Shown here one piece after another: positions 17,151 through 26,243 of a stretch of DNA of 64,000 bases (its first letter is position 1; the number at the start of each line of letters is the position of its first letter). Source of the stretch: CAVQJU01 sp963729215 (GTDB taxonomy: Bacteria; Acidobacteriota; Vicinamibacteria; Vicinamibacterales; CAVVIG01); NCBI GenBank assembly GCA_963729215.1, contig CAVSND010000027.1, positions 124,001 to 188,000 of the forward strand, written 5' to 3'. Below the pieces are notes generated by a model. That model was not told where the DNA came from, did no database searches, and saw only the letters and a program-made list of their open reading frames with translations. The position numbers were made by a program, and so were the translations under genes.

Positions 17151-18532
17151 CAGGCTGCGCCCATGCGCGCCGTCGCGGCAATCTCGGCCGCCGCGCGCCG
17201 GCCGCTCTCGACGGCGCCGTTCATGTAGCCCTGCCAGCGGACGCTCGTGTGCTCGCCCGCAAAGAACAACCGGCCGGCCGGTCTGGCGAGCCACTGGCGC
17301 AGCATTGGATCGAAGGCCGGATCGAAATACGCGTAGCCTCCGCGCGCAAGCGGATCTGATTCCCACACGATCTGTCGAGCGGCGCAGAGCTCCGCCTGTC
17401 CGCCCAGCCACGACAGGCCGTTCGCGAATCGCGCCATGCCCTCGCTCGACACCATCGCCTGCGTTTGATCGCTCGCCGAGCCACCGGCGAGCAGGGTGAG
17501 GATGCCCTTCTGTCCCGCCTGTTCTTCGTTGCCTTCCCAGATCGCGCCGTAGGGAAGGGGCGATCCGAACGCCCGGGGACGCCCGCGGGCCCTCCAGAAG
17601 CGCTTCGTGTACTGCAGGAGCGTCTTGGTTGCGCGACCGTATTTGAGGGTGGCGATGGCCGCGTGCTGGTGAGCGGCCAGGGCTGGCGTGATGGGGACGC
17701 GCCTGAGCACGGAGGCCGGCAACGCGAACACGAGGTAGTCGCTGGTCATAGGCGCCGACGAGCGGCCACGTTTGAGAGTGGCGTGGACGGACTTCCCGCG
17801 CACCGAGACCGCGACAAGCTCGGTGCCGAGCTGGACGCGGCTGCCAAGCCTCGCCGCGAGCGTTTCAGGCAGCCGGTCGTTACCGCCGGTAATCCGATAC
17901 ATCGCGCCCGAGCCGGGTTGTTCGCTCTCGGCAAACTGATCGACCAGGGCGAGAAGCGACAGCTCTTCCGGGTCGGCCAGAAAGAAACCGCGGAGGCCGG
18001 TCGCCGTCGCGCGGAGATCTGGATCCGCGCGCTCGTCGTCCAGCCACTGAGCCACCGATTGGCGGGCGATGTCGGCGGTGATGGGGGAATCCCAGCGGCG
18101 TTCGGCCAGTCGATACCGTCGCGCGAGGGTGCCGACCTGTTTGGCCAGGTGGCCCCAGCCTCGCGCGGCGCTGCGTGTGACGATGCGCGGGGGTTGGTTC
18201 GGGCCGGCCGAGCGCATGTAGCCGAACCCGTCGCGCAGGATACGGGAGAGCGTCAGCCCGAGCTGGCTGGCGAGCTGACGAATTTCGTCCTGCGCATCGT
18301 CGATCATGTCGCCGCCGGCTTCGGCGTGCTGACGGTCGGCGAAGCCGTCGCGGATTGTCCAGACGCGCCCACCCACGCGATCGCGAGCCTCGATCACCGT
18401 GACTGACGCGCCCATGGCGGTGAGGTCGTAGGCCGCCGTCAGCCCCGCGAGCCCGGCGCCGGCGACCAGCACCGACACGCCGGACAGGGCGCCGGGCAGT
18501 TTAGCGGAATCGCTTGAAGAAGCTGCTGTCAT
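17150..18532 (-). CDS. FAD-dependent amine oxidase family protein
   Basis: A 460-residue flavoprotein of the monoamine oxidase class. The dinucleotide-binding fold is at 'GVSVLVAGAGLAGLTAAYDLTAMGASVTVIEARDRVGGRVWT' (about residues 18-60), with the GG-doublet motif RVGGRV. The C-terminal FAD/substrate part is 'RPAGRLFFAGEHTSVRWQGYMNGAVESGRRAAAEI'. Members oxidise amines or other C-N and C-H bonds; the substrate is not predictable. ATG 18532 was chosen to leave 17 residues before the Rossmann strand; it overlaps the end of the M28 gene by 32 bases. No signal peptide is evident, so it is probably cytoplasmic. Confidence 0.88.
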   Translation of the reverse strand: MTAASSSDSAKLPGALSGVSVLVAGAGLAGLTAAYDLTAMGASVTVIEARDRVGGRVWTIRDGFADRQHAEAGGDMIDDAQDEIRQLASQLGLTLSRILRDGFGYMRSAGPNQPPRIVTRSAARGWGHLAKQVGTLARRYRLAERRWDSPITADIARQSVAQWLDDERADPDLRATATGLRGFFLADPEELSLLALVDQFAESEQPGSGAMYRITGGNDRLPETLAARLGSRVQLGTELVAVSVRGKSVHATLKRGRSSAPMTSDYLVFALPASVLRRVPITPALAAHQHAAIATLKYGRATKTLLQYTKRFWRARGRPRAFGSPLPYGAIWEGNEEQAGQKGILTLLAGGSASDQTQAMVSSEGMARFANGLSWLGGQAELCAARQIVWESDPLARGGYAYFDPAFDPMLRQWLARPAGRLFFAGEHTSVRWQGYMNGAVESGRRAAAEIAATARMGAA

Positions 18533-20092
18533 TCCAGTTCGGACGGGTGCTGCGATTGGCGATCCGCACGGCAAGCTGATGGACGACGTTCACGAAGTCG
18601 GTGGCCGCCTTCATGTCCACCGGCTGATTCAGATCGTCCGAGGGCAGGTGGTAACGCTCGGAGGTCCATTCCTGCGCAATCATGGCTTCGTAGGAGTTGG
18701 CGTTGTAGCCCACTTTCATGGCGAGAGCGGGAACCCCGCTGCGAACGAAGCTGTACTGATCGCTGCGCGTAAACCGGTTGCGTTGCGGTTCCGGATCCGA
18801 CTGGACGGTCAGTCCAAGAGTGCCGGCCACCGCGCGGACGTCGGTCGAGAGGTCCGATTCCTCCAGGCCCAGCACCATCAGCGTCTTGAGCGGAAACAGC
18901 GGCAGGAACATGTCCGTGTTCACGTTGGCGACGATTGTCATGCCTGCGGGCGGGTGTGCGACGAAATATCTGGAGCCAAGCTCGCCTTGCTCCTCGCCGG
19001 TCACGGCGACGAAGACGATCGACCGTGCCGGCCGCTCACCGGACTCGTGGAGCCGGGCCGCAACTTCGAGGATGGCTGCCACGCCCGATGCATTGTCCAT
19101 CGCGCCGTTGTAGATCTTGTCGCCGGCCACCGGCTCGCCGATGCCGACGTGATCGAGGTGCGCCGACAGGACGACGGCCTCGCCCCGCAGCTTCGGATCG
19201 GAGCCGCGCAGGATGCCCGCGACATTCTCGGACTGAATCGTCGAACGCGTGACGGCGATCGAGGCTTTGACGCGCGCGGGAATAACAAAGCGGGGCAGTG
19301 GCTTCCCGGACTGATCGGCCTCCAGTAGTTCGCTCAACGTGTGACCAGAGCCCTCGAATAGCTTGTCGGCCCGTTCCGGATTCATCGTCACGGCAATTCG
19401 CTGATCCGGGTATTCGTCGAGCGCCGGCTCGGCGAGCGACATCTGCGGCTGCAGGCGTGCGATTGTCGATCGCGACCAGGGGACTTCGAGGCGCCTTGAG
19501 CCGGGCACGGCGATCGTGCCGATGGCGCCGGCGGCCCGCAGCATCCGCCAGCGTTCCGCGCTCGATCCGAAATGCGCCTGCAGCGTTCCGGGAAGAGAGG
19601 AGGGCTGCGTCGAGAAATACACGGCGACGGCGCCCTTCAGGTTGAGGCCGGCCAGGTCGTTGATCTGCGCTTCCGGAATATCGAGACCGTGGCCGGTGAA
19701 CACCAGCGGTGCGTTGACCTCGGCTGCCGGGTCGACACGCAGGCTGAAGTACGCGTCCTCGCCGAGGCTCAGAGGCTCGACGCGTCCATCGCGCACCAGG
19801 GCGAGGCTCGATCGGCTTTCGTCGATCTGGCGCGTCTTGAAGGCCACCGTCTGAACGAACTGGCCCGAAAACGCCGGTTCGAGGCCCGCCTTGCGCCAGA
19901 GGCCCGCGACGTAGTCGGCTGCGCGCTGGTAACCCGGACTGCCTGTGTCCCGGCCTTCGAGCGCGTCGTCCGCGAGGAACTGGACGTGCGACCACCAGCG
20001 GGCGGCGCCGGCGTCACGGCTCCGTTCACCGTCGCGCCAATCGCCGCGGTGGCCCCGATGAGCAGGGCCGCGGCGCACGCGCGCTTCGTCAT
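18501..20092 (-). CDS. Exported M28-family zinc aminopeptidase (one frameshift)
   Basis: A secreted peptidase of about 530 residues. Metal ligands of M28 are visible: 'SAHLDHVGIG' (His, Asp), 'NGAMDNASGVAAILEVA' (Asp), 'AVTGEEQGELGSRYF' (the Glu-Glu pair), 'NTDMFLP' (Asp) and a terminal His in 'ERYHLPSDDLNQPVDM'. A PA-like insert is present between the N-terminal segment and the catalytic part. The signal peptide MTKRACAAALLIGATAAIGA begins at ATG 20092, but the mature part 'DAGAARWWSHVQFLADDALEG' is in another frame. The break lies at about 20010-20040 (probable -1). ATG 20092 overlaps the stop of the upstream TraB gene. Confidence 0.88.
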
Positions 20093-20988
20093 TGCTGATC
20101 CACGCGAGCGCCTTTAGCCTTGAGCATCGCGATCAAGCCGTCGGGTCCCACCAGGTGCGCGGCACCGACCACGATGAAGGCTCGGCCCCGGCGGGCAAAC
20201 AGCGCCTCGATCTTCGGCAGCCAGTTGCGGTTACGCTCGACGAGCAGTCGCTGGTACATGAACTGATCGTCCTTGACGTCCTGCAGGACCAGGCGTTCGA
20301 GGGTCGGCAGATCGCCGGCCTTCCACGCATCGGCGATCTTCTGAACGCTTGCCTTCTCGGCGTCCAGGTCTTTCAGGGATTCGGCAAGAAAGCGATCCTG
20401 CTGGGTCATGGCCATCCCGTCGAATCGCGAGATTTGGTACTCGGTGGTTTCGAGGCCCTGGACGGTTTTGCCCTCGGTCTGTGCACGGTCGTAAAAGTGT
20501 TTGTCGAGCCCGAGCGCCGCGTCGAAACCGGCTTTCTCCCACTCGACCGCCATCAGCGTCATCGCCAGGAACCACGGCTTGAATTGCTGAAGCGCCGAGG
20601 CGGGCATGCCCAGGCTGCCGACGCGCGCGTTCACGAGGGCCATCGTCGCCGGCGAGACGACCTTGTCGAGCGTCTGGCCGGCCGGCAGCATGCCGCGCGC
20701 CAGGAGGGAAAACTGCTGGTCCGGCGCCAGCATTTCCGCCAGATCGACTTCCTCGACGAGCAGGTCGCTGTCCTTGAAGCCGGCTTCGATCGGCGCAGCC
20801 AGCGGATAGAAGTCCTTCGTCAGCATGTGGACCGAACCGACCAGGTAAACGGCGCCCTGCTGACGGGTCGCCTTCCACATGAAGCTTCGCGTCGCGGAAC
20901 GCGGCTGTGCGGCGGTGTTCGCCACCGCGACGGCGGCCATCACGACGGCGACGGCAAGTGCTGAGCGCGAACGGCGGAACGTGTTCAT
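20089..20988 (-). CDS. Exported TraB/GumN-family protein
   Basis: A 299-residue protein with signal peptide MNTFRRSRSALAVAVVMAAVAVANTAA. The family's first motif is 'GAVYLVGSVHMLTKDFYPLAAPIEAGFKDSDLLVEEVDL', with the conserved Gly-x-Val-His and Glu-Glu. The last is 'RGRAFIVVGAAHLVGPDGLIAMLKAKGARV'. TraB/GumN proteins are a metal-dependent hydrolase-like fold (EreA/Tiki related), with proposed peptidase or regulatory roles; biochemical function here is unknown. It is exported, probably periplasmic or lipid-associated. It overlaps the M28 peptidase gene downstream (ATGA) and heads the minus-strand run. Complete length. Confidence 0.9.
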   Translation of the reverse strand: MNTFRRSRSALAVAVVMAAVAVANTAAQPRSATRSFMWKATRQQGAVYLVGSVHMLTKDFYPLAAPIEAGFKDSDLLVEEVDLAEMLAPDQQFSLLARGMLPAGQTLDKVVSPATMALVNARVGSLGMPASALQQFKPWFLAMTLMAVEWEKAGFDAALGLDKHFYDRAQTEGKTVQGLETTEYQISRFDGMAMTQQDRFLAESLKDLDAEKASVQKIADAWKAGDLPTLERLVLQDVKDDQFMYQRLLVERNRNWLPKIEALFARRGRAFIVVGAAHLVGPDGLIAMLKAKGARVDQQ

Positions 20989-21012
20989 AGATGAGTAAAG
21001 AGGACGGAAGGT

Positions 21013-21279
21013 ATGCGATCCTTGTCCATTCTAATGGACGTGGAGGCAGGCGTCATCGACGTGCTCAAAAATGTCAGCCGCCGCCCGATCGAACCGGCGT
21101 TGAGCAACGATCTCATTGCCGACCTTGGTTTCGACTCCCTGCAGGTGCTCGAGGTGGCCACGGAACTCGAGGACCGGTTCGACATCACGATGCCAACCGA
21201 GACCGTGCCGGCCGTGCGGACCGTCGGCGACGTCGTGGCTCGTGTTGTGGCGCTGCTCGAGGCGCGGGCCGACTCCTGA
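21013..21279 (+). CDS. Acyl carrier protein (free-standing)
   Basis: An 88-residue ACP. The phosphopantetheine Ser is in LIADLGFDSLQVLEVATELE, and the protein has the four-helix pattern 'VIDVLKNVSRRPIEPALSND ... DRFDITMPTETVPAVRTVGDVVARVVALLE'. ATG 21013 has GGAAGG just upstream; MDVEAGVIDV at 21034 is an alternative start. The stop overlaps the acyl-AMP ligase start (TGATG), so the ligase most likely loads a fatty acid on this carrier. It is not the main fatty-acid-synthase ACP, as no fab genes are near. No polyketide or peptide synthetase gene is visible in the window. Confidence 0.92.
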   Translation: MRSLSILMDVEAGVIDVLKNVSRRPIEPALSNDLIADLGFDSLQVLEVATELEDRFDITMPTETVPAVRTVGDVVARVVALLEARADS

Positions 21280-22934
21280 TGCCGTCGCTGCGCACGCTTC
21301 CCGAGGCGCTTCGTGATGCGGCGGCTGGCGGGCACGGTTGCCTGTTTATCGGCGGCGGTTCCTCCGGCCTTCACCGCGATGTTTACCGGTCCTACGCGGA
21401 TCTGCATGCGGCGGCGCTTGGCGTGTCGCGGTCGCTCCGGGTCCTGGGCCTGCGGCGCGGCGACGTGGTGGCGCTGGTCATCGACGATGCCGAGTCGTTT
21501 CTCGTGGCGCTGTATGGCGCCTCGATAGCCGGCCTGCTGCCGGCCTCGCTGCACCCTCCGGGCGCTACGCGCGACCTCGGCTCGTACTACGAGCTCACGG
21601 CGAGGGTGCTGCGATCATCCGGTGCCCGTGCGCTGGTGACGAGTGCTCGCCTGGTCGAAGGTTTCGACGACATCCGCGCTGCCTGTCCTGCGCTGGCCGT
21701 CGTGGTGTCCTGCAGTGAGCTCACGGATCGGGCCGGGAACCCGCCCGGTCCGTCCGACGAGCCCGGCCTCGACGACCTGGCCTTCGTCCAGTTCACGTCA
21801 GGCGCGACGTCCGAGCCAAAAGGCGTGGCGCTCACGCACCGCAACGTGTGCGAGAACGTCAACGCCATCAACGGGCCCCGCGGTCTGGCCACGACGGATG
21901 CGGACTCCGCCGTCAGCTGGCTCCCGCTGCATCACGACATGGGACTGGTGGGCATGGCGCTCGGTCCTCTCTTTTCCTCGCGGCCGGCCGTTTTCCTGCC
22001 CACGGACGCGTTCGTCCGGAGGCCCGCCGAGTGGCTCCGCGCGATCTCGCGGCATCGCGCCACCGTCAGCTTCGCGCCGAACTTCGCCTATGATCTCTGC
22101 GTCCGCCGGGTCAAGATGTCGGACCTGGATGGCGTGGACCTGTCGTGCTGGCGCGTCGCGGGTTGCGGCGCCGAACCCGTCCATGCGCCCACGCTCGCCG
22201 CGTTCGCCGAGCGGTTCAGAGCAACGGGGTTTCGAGAGACGAGCTTTCTGCCCGGGTACGGCCTCGCCGAACACGTCGTGGCGGCGACGTTTGCGCCACG
22301 CGACCGCGCGATCCGCACCGACGGCGCGCTGGTCAGCTGCGGAGTGCCGCTGCCCGGCCATCGGCTGCGGATTGTCGGCGAAGACGGCGCCGACCTGCCC
22401 GAGCGCGAAGTCGGCGAGATACTGCTTTCCGGACCGTCCGTGATGCAGGGCTACTTCGAGAACGGTCGCGTGACTCAGGACCAGGTCCACGCCGGGTGGC
22501 TGAGCACCGGGGACCTGGGTTATCTCGCAGGTGGCGAATTGTACGTGTGCGGGCGCCTCAAGGATCTCATCATCGCCAACGGACGAAAAATCCATCCGCA
22601 GGATCTCGAGTGGGGAGTCGACGAACTGCCGGGCGTTCGCCGCGGCCGTACCGTCGCGCTGGGCGTCCCTCACGGCGACGGCCGCGATCGTCTAGTCATG
22701 ATCGTCGAACCAAGCGGTACGGTGGATGCCGGGCAGCTCGCCTCCGACGTCCGGCGGCGCCTCGCCGACCTCTACGGCTTGTTCATGGATGAGGTCGTGA
22801 TCGCGCCGGGCGGTGCGGTCGGGCGGACGTCGAGCGGAAAAGTCCAGCGCGCGCTGACGCGGGCAAAGTACGAGCGCGGCGAGTTCGGCCGGCGGCGGGC
22901 CGATTCTGGTTCCGGCCCGATCCCCCTCGAGTAA
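21279..22934 (+). CDS. Fatty acyl-AMP ligase (FAAL) / AMP-binding enzyme
   Basis: A 551-residue adenylating enzyme. Core motifs: 'LAFVQFTSGATSEPKGVALTHRNV' (A3 loop), 'WLPLHHDMGLVGMALGPLFS', 'PGYGLAEHVVAATFAP' (A5), 'WLSTGDLGYLAGGELYVCGRLKDLIIANGRKIHPQDLEW' (A7-A8) and 'TSSGKVQRALTRAKY' (A10 Lys). The WLPLHHDMGL motif is typical of FadD32-like FAALs, which transfer acyl adenylates to ACPs and not to CoA. FAALs usually have an extra insertion motif that blocks CoA; whether it is present needs alignment. ATG 21279 overlaps the ACP stop. Product: an acyl-ACP for an unknown lipid or natural product. Confidence 0.9.
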   Translation: MPSLRTLPEALRDAAAGGHGCLFIGGGSSGLHRDVYRSYADLHAAALGVSRSLRVLGLRRGDVVALVIDDAESFLVALYGASIAGLLPASLHPPGATRDLGSYYELTARVLRSSGARALVTSARLVEGFDDIRAACPALAVVVSCSELTDRAGNPPGPSDEPGLDDLAFVQFTSGATSEPKGVALTHRNVCENVNAINGPRGLATTDADSAVSWLPLHHDMGLVGMALGPLFSSRPAVFLPTDAFVRRPAEWLRAISRHRATVSFAPNFAYDLCVRRVKMSDLDGVDLSCWRVAGCGAEPVHAPTLAAFAERFRATGFRETSFLPGYGLAEHVVAATFAPRDRAIRTDGALVSCGVPLPGHRLRIVGEDGADLPEREVGEILLSGPSVMQGYFENGRVTQDQVHAGWLSTGDLGYLAGGELYVCGRLKDLIIANGRKIHPQDLEWGVDELPGVRRGRTVALGVPHGDGRDRLVMIVEPSGTVDAGQLASDVRRRLADLYGLFMDEVVIAPGGAVGRTSSGKVQRALTRAKYERGEFGRRRADSGSGPIPLE

Positions 22935-22938
22935 CACC

Positions 22939-25900
22939 ATGCTGCGCGTCATCACCTCGACGTCCGCTGCGGTGCGGCTCGACGCCGCCGTCCAGTTTCT
23001 CGAGACGTTTTCCGCTTCGACGGAAGTCGTGGTTGTGGGAGCCACGCGCGGCGCCGCAGACGACTTCGTCCGCAGCGTGGCCCGCCGCGCCGGCGGCGAC
23101 GTTCGGATTGACGCGCTTCGGCCTGACCGAGCTCGCGGCCCGCGCGTCGGCCTCGCGCCTCGCCGGTGCGCGTCGCGCGCCAGCCACCCAGGTGGGCGCG
23201 GAAGCGGTGGCCGCGCGCGCGGCGTTTGGCGCCGTCACGGCGGGCGAACTGGAGTACTTCGCGCCAGTCGCGGGAATGCCGGGCTTTCCGAAGGCCCTCG
23301 CCCGTACGGTTCACGAACTCCGGCTCGCCGGCGTCGGGCCGGATCGTCTTGCCGGCTCCGAGCGCGCGACGGGCGATGTCGGCCGCCTGCTCGCGCGTGT
23401 CGAGGCGGAGCTCGATCGCGTCGGCGTAGAGGATCGCGCGGCCATGTTCCGCCTCGCCGCGGACGCTGTCCGCGAGGGTCGCGTGCGGTGGTCAGGCCTG
23501 CCGATCGTCCTCCTGGACGTGGCGCTCGACTCGGCATCCGAGGCAGGACTCGTCGCGGCACTTGCCGGCCGCGCGCCGGAGATGCTCGTGACCGTTCCCG
23601 ACGGTGACACGGTCACGGAGAATGCGCTGTCCGCGATGGGCGCCCACATCGATCGGCGTCCCGACGATGCGCCGGCGTCCACCGATTTGCTCCATCTCCG
23701 GCGTTACGTGTTCTCGCCGGAGCCGCCGCCCCGTCGCGTCCCCGCCCGCGACGTCCAGCTGTTTTCGGCTCCAGGGGAGGGCCGCGAGGCCGTCGAGATC
23801 GTTCGACGAATGCTGGACGAGGCGGAGGCCGGCGTGCCGTTCGACCAGATGGCCGTGTTCCTGCGGACGCCCCAGCATTACCTCGGACTGCTCGAGCACG
23901 CCTGCGCGCGCGCTGGTGTGCCCGCCTATTTCGACCGCGGAATCCGGCGGCCCGATCCGGCCGGCCGCGCATTCATCGCGCTGCTGTCGTGCGCCGTCGA
24001 AGGCCTCTCGGCCCGGCGCTTCGACGAGTACTTGTCGCTGGGGCAGGTGCCGCGGGTCAGTCGTACGAGCCGAGCCACGAGCCAGCGAGCCACGAGGCCA
24101 CGGCCCCGTCGTTCCCCATGATGAGCTCTTCGCGTTCACCGGCGAACAAGAGGACGACCCCGAATCGCCCGAAGACATCGCCGCGGAGCAGGAGCCCGTT
24201 CTTGATTCAGACGATGAAGCGGTCATCGCGGGAACCCTGCGCGCGCCGTGGAAGTGGGAAGAGCTGGTCGTCGAGTCGGCGGTCGTCGGGGGCCGGACGC
24301 GGGTGGACGGCGGCACGCGGTGGCGCCGGCGTCTCGACGGCCTCGCGGCCGATTACCGCCTGCGCATCGACGAGTTGAAGCGTGACGAACCGGAGTCCGC
24401 CCGCATCCAGCGGTTCGAACGCGACCTGAAGAACCTGCGTCATCTCCGCGCCTTCGCGCTGCCCATCGTCGACGACATGGCCGCGTGGCCCGACCGCGCG
24501 GTGTGGGGGGAGTGGCTCGATCGCGCCGTGGCGCTGGCCGGCCGTGCCCTGCGGCGGCCCGACCGCGTGCTCGAGACACTGGCGTCGCTCAGGCCCATGG
24601 CCGAAGTCGGTCCCGTGTCGATCGAAGAGGTCCGCGACGTCCTGCGCGATCGCCTCGTCATGCTCGACTGGGAAACCAGGGGCCGCCGGTACGGGCGCGT
24701 CTTCATCGGCACGCCGCACCAGGCAAGAGGCCGGTCGTTCAGGGTCGTCTTCGTGCCGGGTCTTGCCGAGCGCGTGGTGCCGCAGCGGCCTCACGAGGAT
24801 CCGCTCCTGCTCGACGAACGCCGCGCCGGGATCGACGGTCTCGTGAATCAGGGCGATCGCAAGAACGCCGAACGGCTGCTGCTGAAATTGTCCATCGGCG
24901 CGGCAACGGACCGCGTGTATCTGTCCTATCCCCGGTTGGACGTCGCCGAAACAAGGGCTCGCGTGCCGTCGTTTTACGCGCTTGACGTCGTGCGCGCCAT
25001 CACCGGCGAAATTCCCGATCATCGTCAGCTCGCGAGGGATGCCGCCGAGGAGGCCGGTGCCAGCCTCGCATGGCCCGCGCCGAAGAACGCGGCGCGCGCG
25101 ATCGACGATCTCGAGCACGACCTCGCGTCGCTGAAGCCGATGCTCGAGTCGCGGGATCCCGCGCTGGTCCGCGGTCACGCGCATTACCTGCTCCAGCTCA
25201 ACGAGTCGCTGCGGCGGTCCGTCATCAGCCGCTGGACGCGGGGCCGGAAGGCCTGGTCCCAGGCGGACGGCCTCGTTCGCGTGGCGCCTGCAATCAAGAC
25301 GGCGCTCGAGAGTCATCGTCTCGCCAACAGGCCGTACTCGCTGTCCGCCCTGCAGCGCTTCTCGTCGTGTCCGTACCAGTTCCTGCTCGCGACGATATAC
25401 CGGCTCGAGCCGCGCGACGAACCGGAACCGCTGGTGCGGCTCGATCCCCTGACGCGCGGCAGCCTGTTTCACCGTGCGCAGGCCGAGTTCTACCGCGCCA
25501 TGCAGAAAGCGGATGCCCTGCCGGTCACCCGCGATCGAGTCCCCGAGGCCTCGAAAGCCGTGGAAGCGGCCCTCGAGCGCGTGGCGCTCGAGTACGAGGA
25601 ACTGCTCGCACCGGCGATCCCGCGTGTGTGGCGCGACGAAATCGACGAGCTGCGGCGCGATCTCGGCATCTGGGTTCGCAAGATGGCGGACGACCCATCG
25701 TGGGTGCCGGCATACTTCGAGTTCAGCTTCGGCCTGTCGGACGAGGGCCGCGACGAGCGCAGCCTCAAGCAACCGGTCACGATCGACGGGCGGTTCGTGC
25801 TGCGCGGCTCCGTGGATCTCATCGAGCGCTCCCAGCACGGTGACACGCTGCGCGTCACCGATCACAAGACCGGCAAGAACCGCGCGAAGGACGGACTGAT

Positions 25901-26243
25901 CGTCGGCGGAGGCGGCACGCTCCAGCCGGTGCTGTACAGCGCGGCCGTGGAGCAGGGCCTTGGCACGAAGGTGGTCGAAGGCCGGCTCTACTACTGCACG
26001 ACCGCGGGCGGGTACACCCATCACCCGATTCAACTCAACGACTACAACCGCAGCCAGGGCCTGCAGGTGTTGACGATCATCGATCGGTCCATCGAGCAGG
26101 GCTTTCTCGCCGCGGCGCCCGCCGAACGAGCCTGCACGTGGTGCGATTTCCGTCCGGTCTGCGGTCCTGGCGAGGAAGAGCGGGTGTCGCACAAGGACCG
26201 GAACAAGCTCGCGGACCTCGCAGCCCTGAGGTCCATGCGATGA
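22939..26243 (+). CDS. addB: AddB-like helicase-nuclease subunit (two frameshifts)
   Basis: A protein of about 1100 residues, read in three frames. The N-terminal 'GATRGAADDFVRSVARR' is followed by a shift at about 23085-23097 to 'ATFGLTRFGLTELAARASA', and a shift at about 24064-24110 to 'DELFAFTGEQEDDPESPEDIA'. The C-terminus has an RecB-type nuclease (GSVDLIERSQHGDTLRVTDHKTGKNR, with Asp and the Asp-x-Lys). Four Fe-S cysteines are visible: one in RFSSCPYQFLL (about 25370) and three in CTWCDFRPVC (about 26132-26161). A full Walker A is not apparent at the N-terminus. It partners AddA in double-strand-break resection. The stop overlaps the addA start. Confidence 0.85.
24064..24098. repeat. 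GAGCCACG-type repeat inside addB
   Basis: Imperfect GAGCC(ACGAGCC) units within the addB coding region, in a linker between conserved blocks. One of the frame disruptions of addB lies in or just after this stretch. The same unit marks intergenic borders elsewhere in the window. Confidence 0.7.

Noticed and set aside
24207..26192. A 661-residue open frame on the minus strand opposite addB.
   Set aside because: GC-rich codon bias leaves long open frames opposite real genes. The addB nuclease and Fe-S motifs on the plus strand are decisive.
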